DNA of 64,000 nt from FEN-1219 sp036563665 (lineage in GTDB: Bacteria > Pseudomonadota > Gammaproteobacteria > Steroidobacterales > Rariloculaceae): positions 124,001-188,000 of the forward strand of contig DATCLY010000036.1 in the NCBI GenBank assembly GCA_036563665.1. Direction: 5' to 3'. The position numbers were made by a program, and so were the translations under genes. Below the pieces are notes generated by a model. It did not search any database. It worked only from the letters and a program-made list of their open reading frames with translations, and was not told the origin of the DNA. Shown piece by piece: positions 36,182 to 45,781 of the stretch (within the stretch, counting starts at the first letter, position 1; every line of letters begins with the position of its first letter).

Positions 36182-36731
36182 GGCCAACGCCGTCGACCTG
36201 CGGATCGCCGCCGCCGCACGCGCGGGCGCGACGGCGGTCGCAACGCTCGTGAGCGCGCTCGCCGCGGCGCAGGAGGGACCGAACCTCGGCGTGGTCGCCA
36301 CGCCCGAGCAGGTGGCCGCCTGGGACCTGACGATCCTGCCGGACGGCAGCAACCTGCCCCCGGGCAGAGGCACGGCGCGCGAGGGCGCCGCGGTGTACAT
36401 GGAGAAGTGCGTGGCGTGTCACGGCCGCGAAGGCGCGGGGCAGCCGAACGATCGCCTCGTGGGCGGCCACGGCACGCTCACGGACGCCGAGCCGGTGCGC
36501 ACCATCGGCAGCTATTGGCCCTACGCCACCACGGTGTTCGACTACATCCGCCGCGCGATGCCCTACACGGCGCCGCAGTCGCTCACCGCGGACGAGACGT
36601 ACGCATTGACCGCCTACCTGCTGTACCTCAACGGCATCATCCGCGAGGACGAGGAGATGAACGCGGAGACGCTGCCGAAGGTGGTCATGCCGAACCGCGA
36701 CAACTTCGTGAACGCCTACGAGCCTCGCTGA
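36174..36731 (+). CDS. SoxD-like c-type cytochrome
   Basis: 185 aa exported monoheme cytochrome with CVACHGREGAGQ (about 82-93) and a distal Met region (IRRAMPYTAPQSL). The sequence around IGSYWPYATTVFDYIRRAMP is typical of the C-terminal cytochrome domain of SoxD. Classical SoxD is about twice this length with two cytochrome domains; here only one is present. Overlap with soxC indicates translational coupling and a two-subunit dehydrogenase. Confidence 0.87.
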   Translation: MRRANAVDLRIAAAARAGATAVATLVSALAAAQEGPNLGVVATPEQVAAWDLTILPDGSNLPPGRGTAREGAAVYMEKCVACHGREGAGQPNDRLVGGHGTLTDAEPVRTIGSYWPYATTVFDYIRRAMPYTAPQSLTADETYALTAYLLYLNGIIREDEEMNAETLPKVVMPNRDNFVNAYEPR

Positions 36732-36916
36732 GCGAGGCGCCCGCCGCGCCACGCTGCAGCCGCGCGAACGCGGCGTGCCGCTCGGCCTCACGCCCCCCGT
36801 TGCTCGCGCCCCCGGCCAGCGTGATCCACAATGGCAGGGCGGGGCCGCGGCCGTCCGCCGCGAAGGCGCGGTCGGCGCTCCGCACCCGAGCGAGCATGCG
36901 AAGCCATGGAGGTGAC

Positions 36917-38230
36917 GTGCGGGGCGCACGCGCCGGGGCGGGCACGAGCCGGTCCGCGGCAGGCCAACGAGGACGCGCTGCGCCATGGCCCGCCGCGATC
37001 CTGCTGGGCGCGGCGGCCGCGGCGGGCTGCGGCCCGGCGACCGCGCCCGACGCGCCGCCCACGCTCACCTGGTACATCAATCCCGACAACGGCACGCAGC
37101 AGGTGCTCGCGGAGCAGTGCTCGCAGCAGTCGGGGGGCCGATACCGTATCCGCACGGCGCTGCTGCCCCGCGACTCGACCGGGCAGCGCGAGCAGCTCGT
37201 GCGCCGGCTCGCCGCGCGCGACCGCGGCATCGATCTCATGAGCCTCGACGTGCCGTATCTCGCGGAGTTCGCGAATGCGGGCTTCATCCGTCCCTTCAGC
37301 GCCGAGGAACGCGCATCGCTCACGCGCGGCATGCTCGAGGCGCCGGTGCGCAGCGCCGCCTGGGACGGCCGGCTCTTCGGCGTGCCGTTCAACGCCAACA
37401 CGCAGCTCCTCTGGGTGCGCAGGAGCGTGGCGCGGCGGGCGGGGATCGATCTCGACGCGCAGCTCACCTGGGACGAGGTCATCGATGCCGCGGAGCGCAC
37501 CGGCAGCACGGTGCTGGTGCAGGCGCGGCGCTACGAAGGCTACTCGGTGCTGATCAACTCGCTGGTCGCGTCCGCCGGCGGCGCGATCCTGCTCGATCCC
37601 GAGGCCGGCCGGGACGTGACGCCCGGCATCGACTCCGCTGCCGGACGAGCCGCGGCCCGCATCGTCGCGCGCCTCGCGCGCTCGACCGCGGCCGCGCCCG
37701 ATCTCGGCAACGCGGACGAGGGCGTCACGCAGGCCGGTTTCCGCTCGGATACCGCGGGCTTCATGACCAATTGGCCGTTCGTCTACACGGCGGAGAACGG
37801 TCGGCCCCTCCAGCAGGACTTCGGCTGGTCGCGCTGGCCGGCCGTCGAGCCGGGCCGGCCGAGCGCGCCGCCGCTCGGCGGCATCCACCTCACGATCAGC
37901 GCCTTCAGCGAGCATCCCGAGCTCGCCGTCGACGCCGTGCGCTGTCTCACCTCGCCCGAGAGCCAGCGGCGCTACATGCTCGGCGAGGGGCTGCTGGCCA
38001 CCGCGGCGTCGGTCTACGACGATCCCGAGGTGCGGCGCAGCTTCCCGATGGCCGATCTGCTGCGCGAGTCGGTCGACGCGGCCGCACCGCGCCCGATCAC
38101 GCCGTTCTACCCGGACGTGACGGCCGTGATCCAGGACACCTGGCATCCCCCGTGGTCGGTGACCGAGGACACGCCGGCGCGCACGGCCCGGCGCATCGTC
38201 GACGTGCTCCACGACAAGCGACTGCTCTGA
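36917..38230 (+). CDS. Sugar ABC transporter substrate-binding lipoprotein
   Basis: 437 aa family-1 solute-binding protein. The lipobox AAAAGC gives a lipid-anchored N-terminus; the mature part starts with TLTWYINPDNGTQQVLAEQC and has LYAIPFN-like GVPFNANTQLLWVRR, TWDEVIDAAE and FMTNWPFVYTA, all typical for maltose/trehalose-binding relatives. The GTG at 36917 follows GGAGG by four bases; an ATG at 36896 would add a poorer leader. It begins a four-gene importer operon with two permeases and an ATPase. The sugar is probably a disaccharide such as trehalose or maltose, but not decidable. Confidence 0.88.
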   Translation: MRGARAGAGTSRSAAGQRGRAAPWPAAILLGAAAAAGCGPATAPDAPPTLTWYINPDNGTQQVLAEQCSQQSGGRYRIRTALLPRDSTGQREQLVRRLAARDRGIDLMSLDVPYLAEFANAGFIRPFSAEERASLTRGMLEAPVRSAAWDGRLFGVPFNANTQLLWVRRSVARRAGIDLDAQLTWDEVIDAAERTGSTVLVQARRYEGYSVLINSLVASAGGAILLDPEAGRDVTPGIDSAAGRAAARIVARLARSTAAAPDLGNADEGVTQAGFRSDTAGFMTNWPFVYTAENGRPLQQDFGWSRWPAVEPGRPSAPPLGGIHLTISAFSEHPELAVDAVRCLTSPESQRRYMLGEGLLATAASVYDDPEVRRSFPMADLLRESVDAAAPRPITPFYPDVTAVIQDTWHPPWSVTEDTPARTARRIVDVLHDKRLL

Positions 38231-38235
38231 CGGCG

Positions 38236-39135
38236 ATGGCGCGTGCGGCACGATCGGCGGCGTGGCGACGGGGCGAGCAGCGCCTCGGCTGGGCGCTCTG
38301 CGCGCCCGCGGTCGCCGTGATGCTCGCCGTCACGGCCTATCCCATGCTGCACGCGCTGTGGCTCTCGCTGCAGCGCTACCGCATCACGGACCCGGGATCG
38401 CACCGGTTCGTCGGGCTCGACAACTATGCGCTGATCCTGACCGACCCGCTGTGGTGGCGAGTGGTCGGGGTCACGCTGCTGATCACGGTGATCACCGTCG
38501 CCGTCGAGCTCGTCCTCGGCCTCGGGATCGCGCTCGTGATGCATCGCCTCGCGCGCGGGCGCGGCGTGGTGCGCACGGCGGTGCTCGTGCCGTACGGCAT
38601 CGTCACGGTGGTCTCGGGCTTCGCCTGGCTGTACGCGTTCCGCGGCGACTCGGGTTTCGTGGCCGGCTGGCTCGGCCTCGAGGGCTACGACTTCTTCGCG
38701 GGATTCGGCTCGTCGCTGCTCGTGATCTGTCTCTCGGAGATCTGGAAGACCACGCCGTTCGTGGCGCTGCTGCTGCTCGCGGGCCTCGCGCAGATCCCTC
38801 CAGAGCTCGACGAGGCGGCCGAGATGGACGGCGCCACGGCGTGGCAGCGCCTCTGGCTCGTGACCCTGCCGAACATGAGGGCCGCCATCATGGTGGCGGT
38901 GCTGTTCCGCACGCTCGACGCCTACCGCATCTTCGATAACGTGTTCGTCATGACGGCCGGCGCCAACGGCACCGAGACGGTGTCGTTCCTCGCGTATCGG
39001 CAGATCGTGAGCCGCACGGCCATGGGCCTGGGCGCGGCGGTGTCGGTGCTGCTGTTCCTCACGGTGGTGCTGATCGCCTGGGTGTTCATCCGCCTGTTTC
39101 GCACCGACCTCGCGCCGGTGGGGGCGGGGCGCTGA
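38236..39135 (+). CDS. Sugar ABC transporter permease (MalF-type)
   Basis: 299 aa inner-membrane permease with about six transmembrane helices (first at about 18-40). The EAA coupling loop IPPELDEAAEMDGATAWQRL (about 187-206) is clear and contacts the ATPase. It resembles the ThuF/LacF/UgpA group. The ATG lies five bases after the binding-protein stop and its own TGA overlaps the next ATG (TGATG). Confidence 0.9.
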   Translation: MARAARSAAWRRGEQRLGWALCAPAVAVMLAVTAYPMLHALWLSLQRYRITDPGSHRFVGLDNYALILTDPLWWRVVGVTLLITVITVAVELVLGLGIALVMHRLARGRGVVRTAVLVPYGIVTVVSGFAWLYAFRGDSGFVAGWLGLEGYDFFAGFGSSLLVICLSEIWKTTPFVALLLLAGLAQIPPELDEAAEMDGATAWQRLWLVTLPNMRAAIMVAVLFRTLDAYRIFDNVFVMTAGANGTETVSFLAYRQIVSRTAMGLGAAVSVLLFLTVVLIAWVFIRLFRTDLAPVGAGR

Positions 39136-39953
39136 TGCGCGCGCGGGGCCGCATCGCCTTGACGGTGGCGGGCGCGGCCATCGTGCTCTATGCGCTCTTC
39201 CCGGTCGTCTGGATCCTCATGCTGTCGCTCAAGGCGGACGCGCAGACGCCGGGCTTCCTGCCGCGCGAGTGGACGCTCGAGAACTACGTCACCGTGCTCG
39301 AGTCGGGGCTCTTTCTCTCCGCGCTGCGCAACTCGATCGGCATCTCGCTGATCGCCACCACGGCGTCGGTGACGCTCGCCACGTTCGCGGCTTACGCCGT
39401 GGCGCGCCTCGAGTTCAAGGGCAGGAGGGGCGTGCTCGCCACGGCGCTCGCGATCGCGATGTTCCCCACGATCTCGCTCGTGCCGCCGCTGTTCGATCTG
39501 TGGCGAGCGGTGGGGCTCTACGACACGTGGCTAGGGCTCGTGATCCCGTACATGTCGTTCACGCTGCCGCTGTCGATCTGGATCCTGGTGGCGTTCTTCC
39601 GCGAGATTCCCTGGGAGATCGAGCAGGCCGCACGCATGGACGGCGCCACGGCGTTCCAGGCGTTCCGCCTCGTCATCGTGCCGCTCGCCGCGCCCGGCGT
39701 CTTCACGGCCGCGATCCTCACGTTCTTCTTCGCCTGGAACGACTTCGTGTTCGGCATCTCGCTCACGGCCTCGGAGGCGGCCCGCCCCGTGCCCGCCGCG
39801 CTCGCGTTCTTCACGGGCGAATCGTTCTTCGAGCAGCCGGCCGCGCAGATCGCCGCCGCCTCGATCGTGGTGACGATCCCGGTGATCGTGCTCGTGCTGC
39901 TGTTCCAGCGGCGCATCGTCGCGGGCCTCACGGCCGGGGCCGTGAAGGGCTGA
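39135..39953 (+). CDS. Sugar ABC transporter permease (MalG-type)
   Basis: 272 aa inner-membrane permease, six predicted transmembrane helices, EAA loop IPWEIEQAARMDGATAFQAF (about 157-176). It matches the MalG/ThuG/UgpE group, partner of the MalF-type subunit encoded just before it. The overlapping start and close ATPase gene indicate one transcript. Confidence 0.9.
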   Translation: MRARGRIALTVAGAAIVLYALFPVVWILMLSLKADAQTPGFLPREWTLENYVTVLESGLFLSALRNSIGISLIATTASVTLATFAAYAVARLEFKGRRGVLATALAIAMFPTISLVPPLFDLWRAVGLYDTWLGLVIPYMSFTLPLSIWILVAFFREIPWEIEQAARMDGATAFQAFRLVIVPLAAPGVFTAAILTFFFAWNDFVFGISLTASEAARPVPAALAFFTGESFFEQPAAQIAAASIVVTIPVIVLVLLFQRRIVAGLTAGAVKG

Positions 39954-39958
39954 TCGCG

Positions 39959-41119
39959 ATGGCGGCCATCCGGTTGCGCAACGTGGTGAAGGCGTTCGGC
40001 GGGTTCCGCGCCGTGGACGACGTGACGCTCGACATCGCGGATGGCGAGTTCATGATCATCGTGGGCCCCTCCGGATGCGGCAAGTCCACGCTGCTGCGCA
40101 TGATCGCCGGGCTCGAGGACGTGACGTCGGGCGACGTGCTGATCGGCGGCGAGCGGGTCAACGACAAGCCGCCGCGCGAGCGCAACCTGGCCATGGTGTT
40201 CCAGAGCTATGCGCTCTATCCGCATCTCACCGTCTACGACAACATCGCGTTCCCGCTGCGGCTCGCGAAGCTGCCCGAGCACGAGGTGCGCCACAAGGTG
40301 CGGCACGCGGCGGAGATGCTCGAGCTCGAGGAGCTGCTCGGGCGCAAGCCTGCCGAGCTCTCGGGCGGCCAGCGCCAGCGGGTCGCGATGGGGCGCGCCA
40401 TCGTGCGCGACGCGCAGGCGTTCCTGTTCGACGAGCCGCTGTCGAACCTCGACGCGCGGCTGCGCGCGCAGATGCGCGCGGAGATCGCGCGGCTGCAGCG
40501 GCGGCTCGGCACGACCACGGTCTACGTCACGCACGATCAGACCGAGGCGATGACGCTGGGCGACCGCGTGGCGGTGCTGCGCAGGGGGGTGCTGCAGCAG
40601 TGCGCGCCGCCGCGCGAGCTCTACGAGCGGCCCGCCAACCTGTTCGTGGCCGCGTTCATCGGCGCGCCGCCGATGACCCTGCTGCCCGCGCGGCTCGAGG
40701 ACGAGCGCGTGGCGCTGCCGTTCCTCGCGGTGCCGCCGCCGCCCGACGTGGACGCGGCGTCGCTGCGCTCGCGCCCGCTCGTCGCCGGCATCCGGCCCGA
40801 GGCCTGCGTGGCCGCCGACCGGGTGGACCCCGCGCGGCGCGCGCTCGGCGGGGCGTTCGAAGGCGTGGTGGACGTGATCGAGTGGCTCGGGCACGAGCAA
40901 TATGCCCACGTGGCGTACGAGCTCGCGCCCGACGGCGCGCGGGCCCTGCAGGGCCTCGCGGCTGCGCTCGATTACGACGAGCTCAAGCCGCGGCTCATCG
41001 CGTCGCTCGACCCCGGGAGCCGCGTGCGCGAGGGCGAGCGGGCGCAATTCTGGGTGGACGGCTCGAAGCTCTATCTGTTCGACGCCGAGAGCGGCGAGAA
41101 CCTGCGCGCGCGGGCATGA
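39959..41119 (+). CDS. Sugar ABC transporter ATP-binding protein (MalK/UgpC type)
   Basis: 386 aa ATPase with N-terminal nucleotide-binding domain and C-terminal TOBE/OB-type regulatory domain (about 240-380). It has Walker A GPSGCGKST (about 38-46), signature LSGGQRQR, Walker B AFLFDEPLSNLD and H-loop VTHDQTEA. The long C-terminal domain is diagnostic of the MalK/UgpC/ThuK group. The ATG at 39959 lies five bases after the permease stop. Convergent with the SLC13-type gene. Confidence 0.92.
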   Translation: MAAIRLRNVVKAFGGFRAVDDVTLDIADGEFMIIVGPSGCGKSTLLRMIAGLEDVTSGDVLIGGERVNDKPPRERNLAMVFQSYALYPHLTVYDNIAFPLRLAKLPEHEVRHKVRHAAEMLELEELLGRKPAELSGGQRQRVAMGRAIVRDAQAFLFDEPLSNLDARLRAQMRAEIARLQRRLGTTTVYVTHDQTEAMTLGDRVAVLRRGVLQQCAPPRELYERPANLFVAAFIGAPPMTLLPARLEDERVALPFLAVPPPPDVDAASLRSRPLVAGIRPEACVAADRVDPARRALGGAFEGVVDVIEWLGHEQYAHVAYELAPDGARALQGLAAALDYDELKPRLIASLDPGSRVREGERAQFWVDGSKLYLFDAESGENLRARA

Positions 41120-41163
41120 GGAGCCGCCTACTCCGCGGGCTCGATGCGGAGCGCAGCGCCGGG

Positions 41164-42933
41164 CTAGAACGGCCAGACGATCGGCGCGAGCGTCACGGCA
41201 ACGGCGCCGACCAGCACGTTGAGCGGCAGGCCGATGCGCACGTAGTCGGAGAACCGATAGCCGCCGGGGCCGTACACCATGAGGTTGGTCTGATAGCCGA
41301 TCGGCGTCGCGAACCCCGCCGACGCGGCCATCATGATCACCGCCACGAACGGCCAGAGGCTCACCCCGAGCCCCTCGGCGGTGGCCACGGCGAACGGGAA
41401 GGCGATCACGGCCGCCGCATTGTTCGAGAGCACCTCGGTGAGCAGGTTCGTGAGCGCGTAGATCGCGACCAGCGTGAGCCACGGGTTGCCGCCCGCGAGG
41501 TCGACGCCCGCTTGCGCGATGGCGGCGGCGGCACCGCTCGACTCGAGCGCGTGGCCCAGGCCGAACGACGCGCCGATGACGGTGAGCACCGACCAGTCGA
41601 TGCTCGAGCGCGCGGAGCTCGCCGTGGTGCAGCGCGTGAGCAGCATGAGGCCGCCGGCCACGAGCCCCGCCTCGAGCATGGACAGGAGCTCCGTGGCCGC
41701 CGCGAGCACCATGAGGCCCAGGATCAGCGTGGCCACCCAGGCGCGGTCGTGGCGGGGCAGGCTCGCGCCCTGCACCTCGCTCAGCAGCAGGAAGTCGCGC
41801 GAGTTGCGGTGCCGCGCGGCGAAGCTTGGCCGCGACTCGAGGAGCAGCGTGTCGCCGGCCTGCAGCTCGATGTCGCCGATCTTGCCCCGCAGGCGCTCGC
41901 CGTTGCGCGCCACGGCGATGACCACCGCGTCGTAGCGCGAGCGGAACCGGCCCTCGCGGATCGTGCGGCCCACCACGGGGCACGTGGGCGAGACCACCGC
42001 CTCGATGAGCCGCCGCTCTGGGCGCGGCGCCGTGAGCTTGAAGAGCTGCTCCGGCGCGGGCACGAGGCCGCGCAGCCGCAGCAGCTCCACCACCGATTCC
42101 ACCACGCCCACGAACAGCAGCCGGTCGCCGGCCTGCAGCTTCTCGCTGGGCTCCACCGCCGGCAGCACCGTGTCCGCGCGCTCGATCTCGGCGAGGAACG
42201 CGCCCGGCAGGTGCCGCAGGCCCGCCTCTTCCACGCTCTTGCCGATCAGCGGGCTCGACTCCTGCACGAGCATCTCGATCGCGTACTCGCGCGCGTCGGC
42301 CCCCTCGCGCAGCGGCGGCCGCCGCTCGGGCAGGAGCCACTTCTGGAACGCCACGATGAACGAGATGCCCACCACGGCGCACGGCACGCCGAGCGCGCCG
42401 ATGGCGAAGAAGCCCATGGGTCCCAAGTCCGTGCGCTCGAGCACGAGGCCGTGCACGACCACGTTGGTGCTCGTGCCGATGAGCGTGAACATGCCGCCGA
42501 GGATCGCCGCGTAGGAGAGCGGCAGCATGAGCTTCGACACGGAGATGCCGCTGCGCCGCGCCCAGTCCTCCACCACGGGCACGAGCATCGCGACGAGCGG
42601 CGTGTTGTTGAGGAACCCGCTCATGCCGGCCACGGGCAGCATGAGCCGCAGCTGCGCCGCCGTGACCGAGCGCGGGCGCCCGAGCAGCCGCGCGCCCACG
42701 GCGTGCACGGCCCCGGTGTCCACGAGCCCGGCCACCACCACGTACAGCACGCCGACGGTCGCGAGGCCGGGATTCGCGAGGCCCGCGAGCGCCTCTCCGG
42801 GCGAGACCACGCCGGCCACGAGGAGCACCGTCAGCGCGCCCACCATGACGGCGTCCGCGGCGAGGTTGGTGCCGATCAGCGTGCAGATCGTGACGCCGAC
42901 CACAGCCAGCGTGAACCAGGCCTCGAATCCCAA
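41164..42933 (-). CDS. SLC13/DASS-type transporter with two RCK_C (TrkA-C) domains
   Basis: 589 aa, about eleven membrane helices in two halves, with two soluble TrkA-C domains in the middle (about 205-385: EMLVQESSPLIGKSVEEAGLR and VVSPTCPVVGRTIREGRFR regions). The family imports sulfate, citrate or dicarboxylates with Na+, and signatures such as SGFLNNTPLVAMLVP and TEVLSNNAAAVI carry the SNT-like substrate motifs. The only good in-frame start before the first helix is the TTG at 42933, preceded by GGAGAG. A perfect TATAAT -10 (minus strand) lies about 90 bases upstream. Substrate unknown; sulfate is possible. Confidence 0.87.
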   Translation of the reverse strand: MGFEAWFTLAVVGVTICTLIGTNLAADAVMVGALTVLLVAGVVSPGEALAGLANPGLATVGVLYVVVAGLVDTGAVHAVGARLLGRPRSVTAAQLRLMLPVAGMSGFLNNTPLVAMLVPVVEDWARRSGISVSKLMLPLSYAAILGGMFTLIGTSTNVVVHGLVLERTDLGPMGFFAIGALGVPCAVVGISFIVAFQKWLLPERRPPLREGADAREYAIEMLVQESSPLIGKSVEEAGLRHLPGAFLAEIERADTVLPAVEPSEKLQAGDRLLFVGVVESVVELLRLRGLVPAPEQLFKLTAPRPERRLIEAVVSPTCPVVGRTIREGRFRSRYDAVVIAVARNGERLRGKIGDIELQAGDTLLLESRPSFAARHRNSRDFLLLSEVQGASLPRHDRAWVATLILGLMVLAAATELLSMLEAGLVAGGLMLLTRCTTASSARSSIDWSVLTVIGASFGLGHALESSGAAAAIAQAGVDLAGGNPWLTLVAIYALTNLLTEVLSNNAAAVIAFPFAVATAEGLGVSLWPFVAVIMMAASAGFATPIGYQTNLMVYGPGGYRFSDYVRIGLPLNVLVGAVAVTLAPIVWPF

Positions 42934-43023
42934 GCGGAGCTCTCCAGTGGATGCGGCGGGCGGGCGTGAGGTAGGCGATCCTGTCTGCTGCGGGTTGCCG
43001 GCGGCCGCCGCCGAGCGGCGCGC

Positions 43024-43029
43024 ATTATA
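43024..43029 (-). promoter_or_regulatory. Consensus -10 box (TATAAT) for the SLC13-type gene
   Basis: On the minus strand the sequence reads TGTATAATG, a perfect -10 hexamer with an adjoining TG. It lies in the 159-base divergent gap between the transporter and the MsbA-like exporter. No good -35 is seen, which is acceptable for an extended -10 type. Confidence 0.5.
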
Positions 43030-43092
43030 CAGGCTCCGCGACAGGCCGCCCGGCTGTCGCGGCCCGGAGGGCTTTCGGGCTACGCTTCCCCG

Positions 43093-44901
43093 ATGGCCGC
43101 GAACCCGGATCAACGTCCACGAGCCCGCTCGCTCAAGCCCCTGCGGGCGCTCGTGCCCTATCTCGCGCCGTATCGGCGCGTGCTCGCCGCCGCCATCGCC
43201 GCGCTGCTGATCGCCGCGGCGGCGCAGCTCGCGCTGCCGGTGGCCCTGCGCTACCTCGTGGATCGAGGCCTCGTGGTGCGCGACGCCGCCACCATCGACC
43301 GCTACTTCCTGGCGTTCCTCGGGGCCGCCGTGCTGTTCGGCGTGTTCGCGTCGCTGCGGTTCTACCTCGTGACCTGGCTGGGCGAGCGCGTGGTGGCCGA
43401 CATCCGCAAGAAGGTCTACGACCGCGTGATCGGCATGGACCCCGCGTTCTTCGAGATCACGCGCACGGGCGAGGTGCTGTCGCGGCTCACGGCCGACACC
43501 ACGCTCGTGCAGACGATCTCCGGGGCCGGCATCTCCATCACGTTGCGCTCGGCGCTCACGTTCGGGGGCTCGCTCCTCATGCTCATCGCCACGAGCCCGA
43601 TGCTGACCGCGATGATCGTGGTGCTCATGCCGCTGGTCGTGGGGCCGCTGCTCGTCCTCGGCCGGCGGCTGCGCAGCCTGTCGCGCGACTCGCAGGACCG
43701 CGTGGCGGACACGAGCGCGCTCGCGGGCGAGACGATCAACGCCGTGCAGACGGTGCAGGCGTTCACGCTGGAGAAGCTGCTGTCCACGAAGTTCGCGGAA
43801 GCCGTGGAGCGCTCGTTCCGCGTGGCGGTGCGGCGCATCAAGGTGCGCGGGCTGCTCACGGCGCTCGCCACCACGCTCGTGTTCGGCGCGATCACGCTCG
43901 TGCTGTGGTTCGGCGCGCGCCGCGTGCTGCAGGGCGAGCTCACCTACGGGCAGCTCTCGCAGTTCCTGCTCTACGCGGGCTTCATGGGGGTGGCGGCCGC
44001 TTCGTTGTCGGAGATGTGGGGCGAGGTGCAGCGGGCGGCGGGCGCGATGGAGCGTCTCGTGCAGCTCGAGCAGGCAGTGCCCACGATCCGCGCGCCCGCG
44101 CGGCCGGTGGCGCTGCCGCGGCCGAGCCGCGGGCGCATCGAGTTCGATCACGTGTCGTTCCGCTATCCGTCGCGGCCCGATACCGCGGCGCTGCACGACT
44201 TCACGCTCGTCATCGAGCCCGGCGAGACGGTGGCGTTCGTGGGCCCGTCGGGCGCGGGCAAGACCACGGCTTTCCAGCTGCTGCTCCGGTTCTACGACCC
44301 GACCGCCGGGCGCATCCTCATCGACGGCGTGGACATCGCCACGGCCGATCCGCGCGAGGTGCGCAGGCACATCGGCCTCGTGCCGCAGGACACGGTGCTC
44401 TTCGGGACGTCGGCCCGCGACAACATCCGCTACGGGCGCCCGGACGCGAGCGACGCGGAGATCGAGGCCGCGGCCGCCGCCGCGGCGGCGGACGAGTTCA
44501 TCGCGCGGCTGCCGGAGGGCTACGACACGTTCCTCGGCGAGCGAGGCGCGCGGCTCTCGGGCGGGCAGCGGCAGCGCATCGCGATCGCGCGCGCGATCCT
44601 CAAGGATCCGCCCATCCTGCTGCTCGACGAGGCGACGAGCGCGCTCGACGCGGAAAGCGAGCAGCTCGTGCAGCGGGCGCTCGAGCGCCTCATGCAGCGG
44701 CGCACGACCATCATCATCGCGCATCGGCTTGCGACGGTGCTCAAGGCCGACCGCATCGTCGTCATGGACCAGGGGCGGCTCGTCGCGATCGGCACGCACG
44801 ACCAGCTCCTGCGCGCGAGCCCGCTCTACGCGCGGCTCGCGGAGCTGCAGTTCGGCATGGAGCCCGCGGCCGCGGCGCGGCGGCACGCGAGCGGGGCCTG
44901 A
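43093..44901 (+). CDS. MsbA-like ABC exporter (fused transmembrane and ATPase domains)
   Basis: 602 aa half-transporter that dimerises. The transmembrane domain (about 20-320, six helices) is followed by a nucleotide-binding domain with Walker A GPSGAGKTT (about 395), signature LSGGQRQR, Walker B ILLLDEATSALD and H-loop IIAHRLAT. It belongs to the ABCB/MsbA-like group exporting lipids or drugs; its general similarity cannot name the substrate. No msbA-type neighbours (lpxK, waaA) are present, so the essential lipid A flippase role is doubtful. Ends five bases before the MBL-fold gene. Confidence 0.9.
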   Translation: MAANPDQRPRARSLKPLRALVPYLAPYRRVLAAAIAALLIAAAAQLALPVALRYLVDRGLVVRDAATIDRYFLAFLGAAVLFGVFASLRFYLVTWLGERVVADIRKKVYDRVIGMDPAFFEITRTGEVLSRLTADTTLVQTISGAGISITLRSALTFGGSLLMLIATSPMLTAMIVVLMPLVVGPLLVLGRRLRSLSRDSQDRVADTSALAGETINAVQTVQAFTLEKLLSTKFAEAVERSFRVAVRRIKVRGLLTALATTLVFGAITLVLWFGARRVLQGELTYGQLSQFLLYAGFMGVAAASLSEMWGEVQRAAGAMERLVQLEQAVPTIRAPARPVALPRPSRGRIEFDHVSFRYPSRPDTAALHDFTLVIEPGETVAFVGPSGAGKTTAFQLLLRFYDPTAGRILIDGVDIATADPREVRRHIGLVPQDTVLFGTSARDNIRYGRPDASDAEIEAAAAAAAADEFIARLPEGYDTFLGERGARLSGGQRQRIAIARAILKDPPILLLDEATSALDAESEQLVQRALERLMQRRTTIIIAHRLATVLKADRIVVMDQGRLVAIGTHDQLLRASPLYARLAELQFGMEPAAAARRHASGA

Positions 44902-44906
44902 CGCGC

Positions 44907-45773
44907 ATGCGCCTCTGGTCCGTGGAAGGCAACCGCCAGCGCCTCGACGGCGGCGCCATGTTCGGCAACGTGCCGCGCGCGCTCTGGTCGCAGTGGTTCC
45001 AGCCGGACGAGGCGAACCGCATCGAGCTCGCGTGCCGCGCGCTGCTGGTCGACGACCTCGACGGCCGGCGCGTGCTGTTCGAGACGGGGATAGGCGCGTT
45101 CTTCGAGCCGAAGCTCAAGGAGCGCTACGGCGTGCGCGAGGAGCGGCACGTGCTGCTCGACTCGCTCGCCGAGCGGGGGCTCTCGCACGAGGACGTCGAC
45201 GTCGTCGTGCTGAGCCATCTGCACTTCGATCACGCGGGCGGCCTGCTCGCGGCGTACCGCGAGAACGCTGCGCCGGAGCTGCTGTTCCCGAACGCCTGCT
45301 TCGTCGTCGGCCGGCGCGCGTGGGAACGCGCGCTCGCGCCGCATCCGCGCGACCGGGCGTCGTTCATCCCGGGGCTCCCGGAGCTCCTCGCGGCGAGCGG
45401 CCGGCTCGAGCTCGTGGACGGCGAGCGCTCGCCGGCGCTCGGCGACGCGGTGCGCTTCATGTTCAGTGACGGCCACACGCCCGGGCTGCTGCTCGCCGAG
45501 GTGGGCGGCGACGGCGGCGTCGTGTTCTGCTCGGACCTGATCCCCGGAAGGGCCTGGGTGCACCTGCCCGTGACGATGGGCTACGACCGTTATCCGGAGC
45601 GGCTCATCGACGAGAAGCGGGCGTTCCTCGAGGACAAGCTCGCGCGCGGCGTGCGGCTGTTCTTCACGCACGACCCTGACTGCGCCATGGCGCTGCCCGT
45701 CCGCGACGAGCGCGGGCGCTTCGGCGTGACGGACGCCGTCGCGTCCGTGGACGGCCTGACCCTGCCCGGCTGA
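44907..45773 (+). CDS. Cytoplasmic MBL-fold metallohydrolase
   Basis: 288 aa without signal peptide. The zinc motif LSHLHFDHAGG (about 93-103), His in SDGHTPG (about 189), Asp in FCSDLIPG and His in FTHDPDC are in the order of the MBL superfamily. It resembles the AHL-lactonase/methyl-parathion-hydrolase-like branch but without evidence for the substrate. It starts five bases after the exporter gene, so the two are probably co-transcribed. Confidence 0.87.
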   Translation: MRLWSVEGNRQRLDGGAMFGNVPRALWSQWFQPDEANRIELACRALLVDDLDGRRVLFETGIGAFFEPKLKERYGVREERHVLLDSLAERGLSHEDVDVVVLSHLHFDHAGGLLAAYRENAAPELLFPNACFVVGRRAWERALAPHPRDRASFIPGLPELLAASGRLELVDGERSPALGDAVRFMFSDGHTPGLLLAEVGGDGGVVFCSDLIPGRAWVHLPVTMGYDRYPERLIDEKRAFLEDKLARGVRLFFTHDPDCAMALPVRDERGRFGVTDAVASVDGLTLPG

Positions 45774-45781
45774 CCGCAGCC

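Noticed and set aside
36732..36916. Possible coding sequence between the SoxD-like gene and the binding protein
   Set aside because: No start with a ribosome site and the open frames give Arg/Ala/Pro-rich translations without recognisable features.
39518..42969. Long antisense frames on both strands across the sugar ABC importer and SLC13 genes
   Set aside because: Low-complexity Arg/Ala/His-rich translations opposite well-recognised transporter genes; typical of high-GC DNA.
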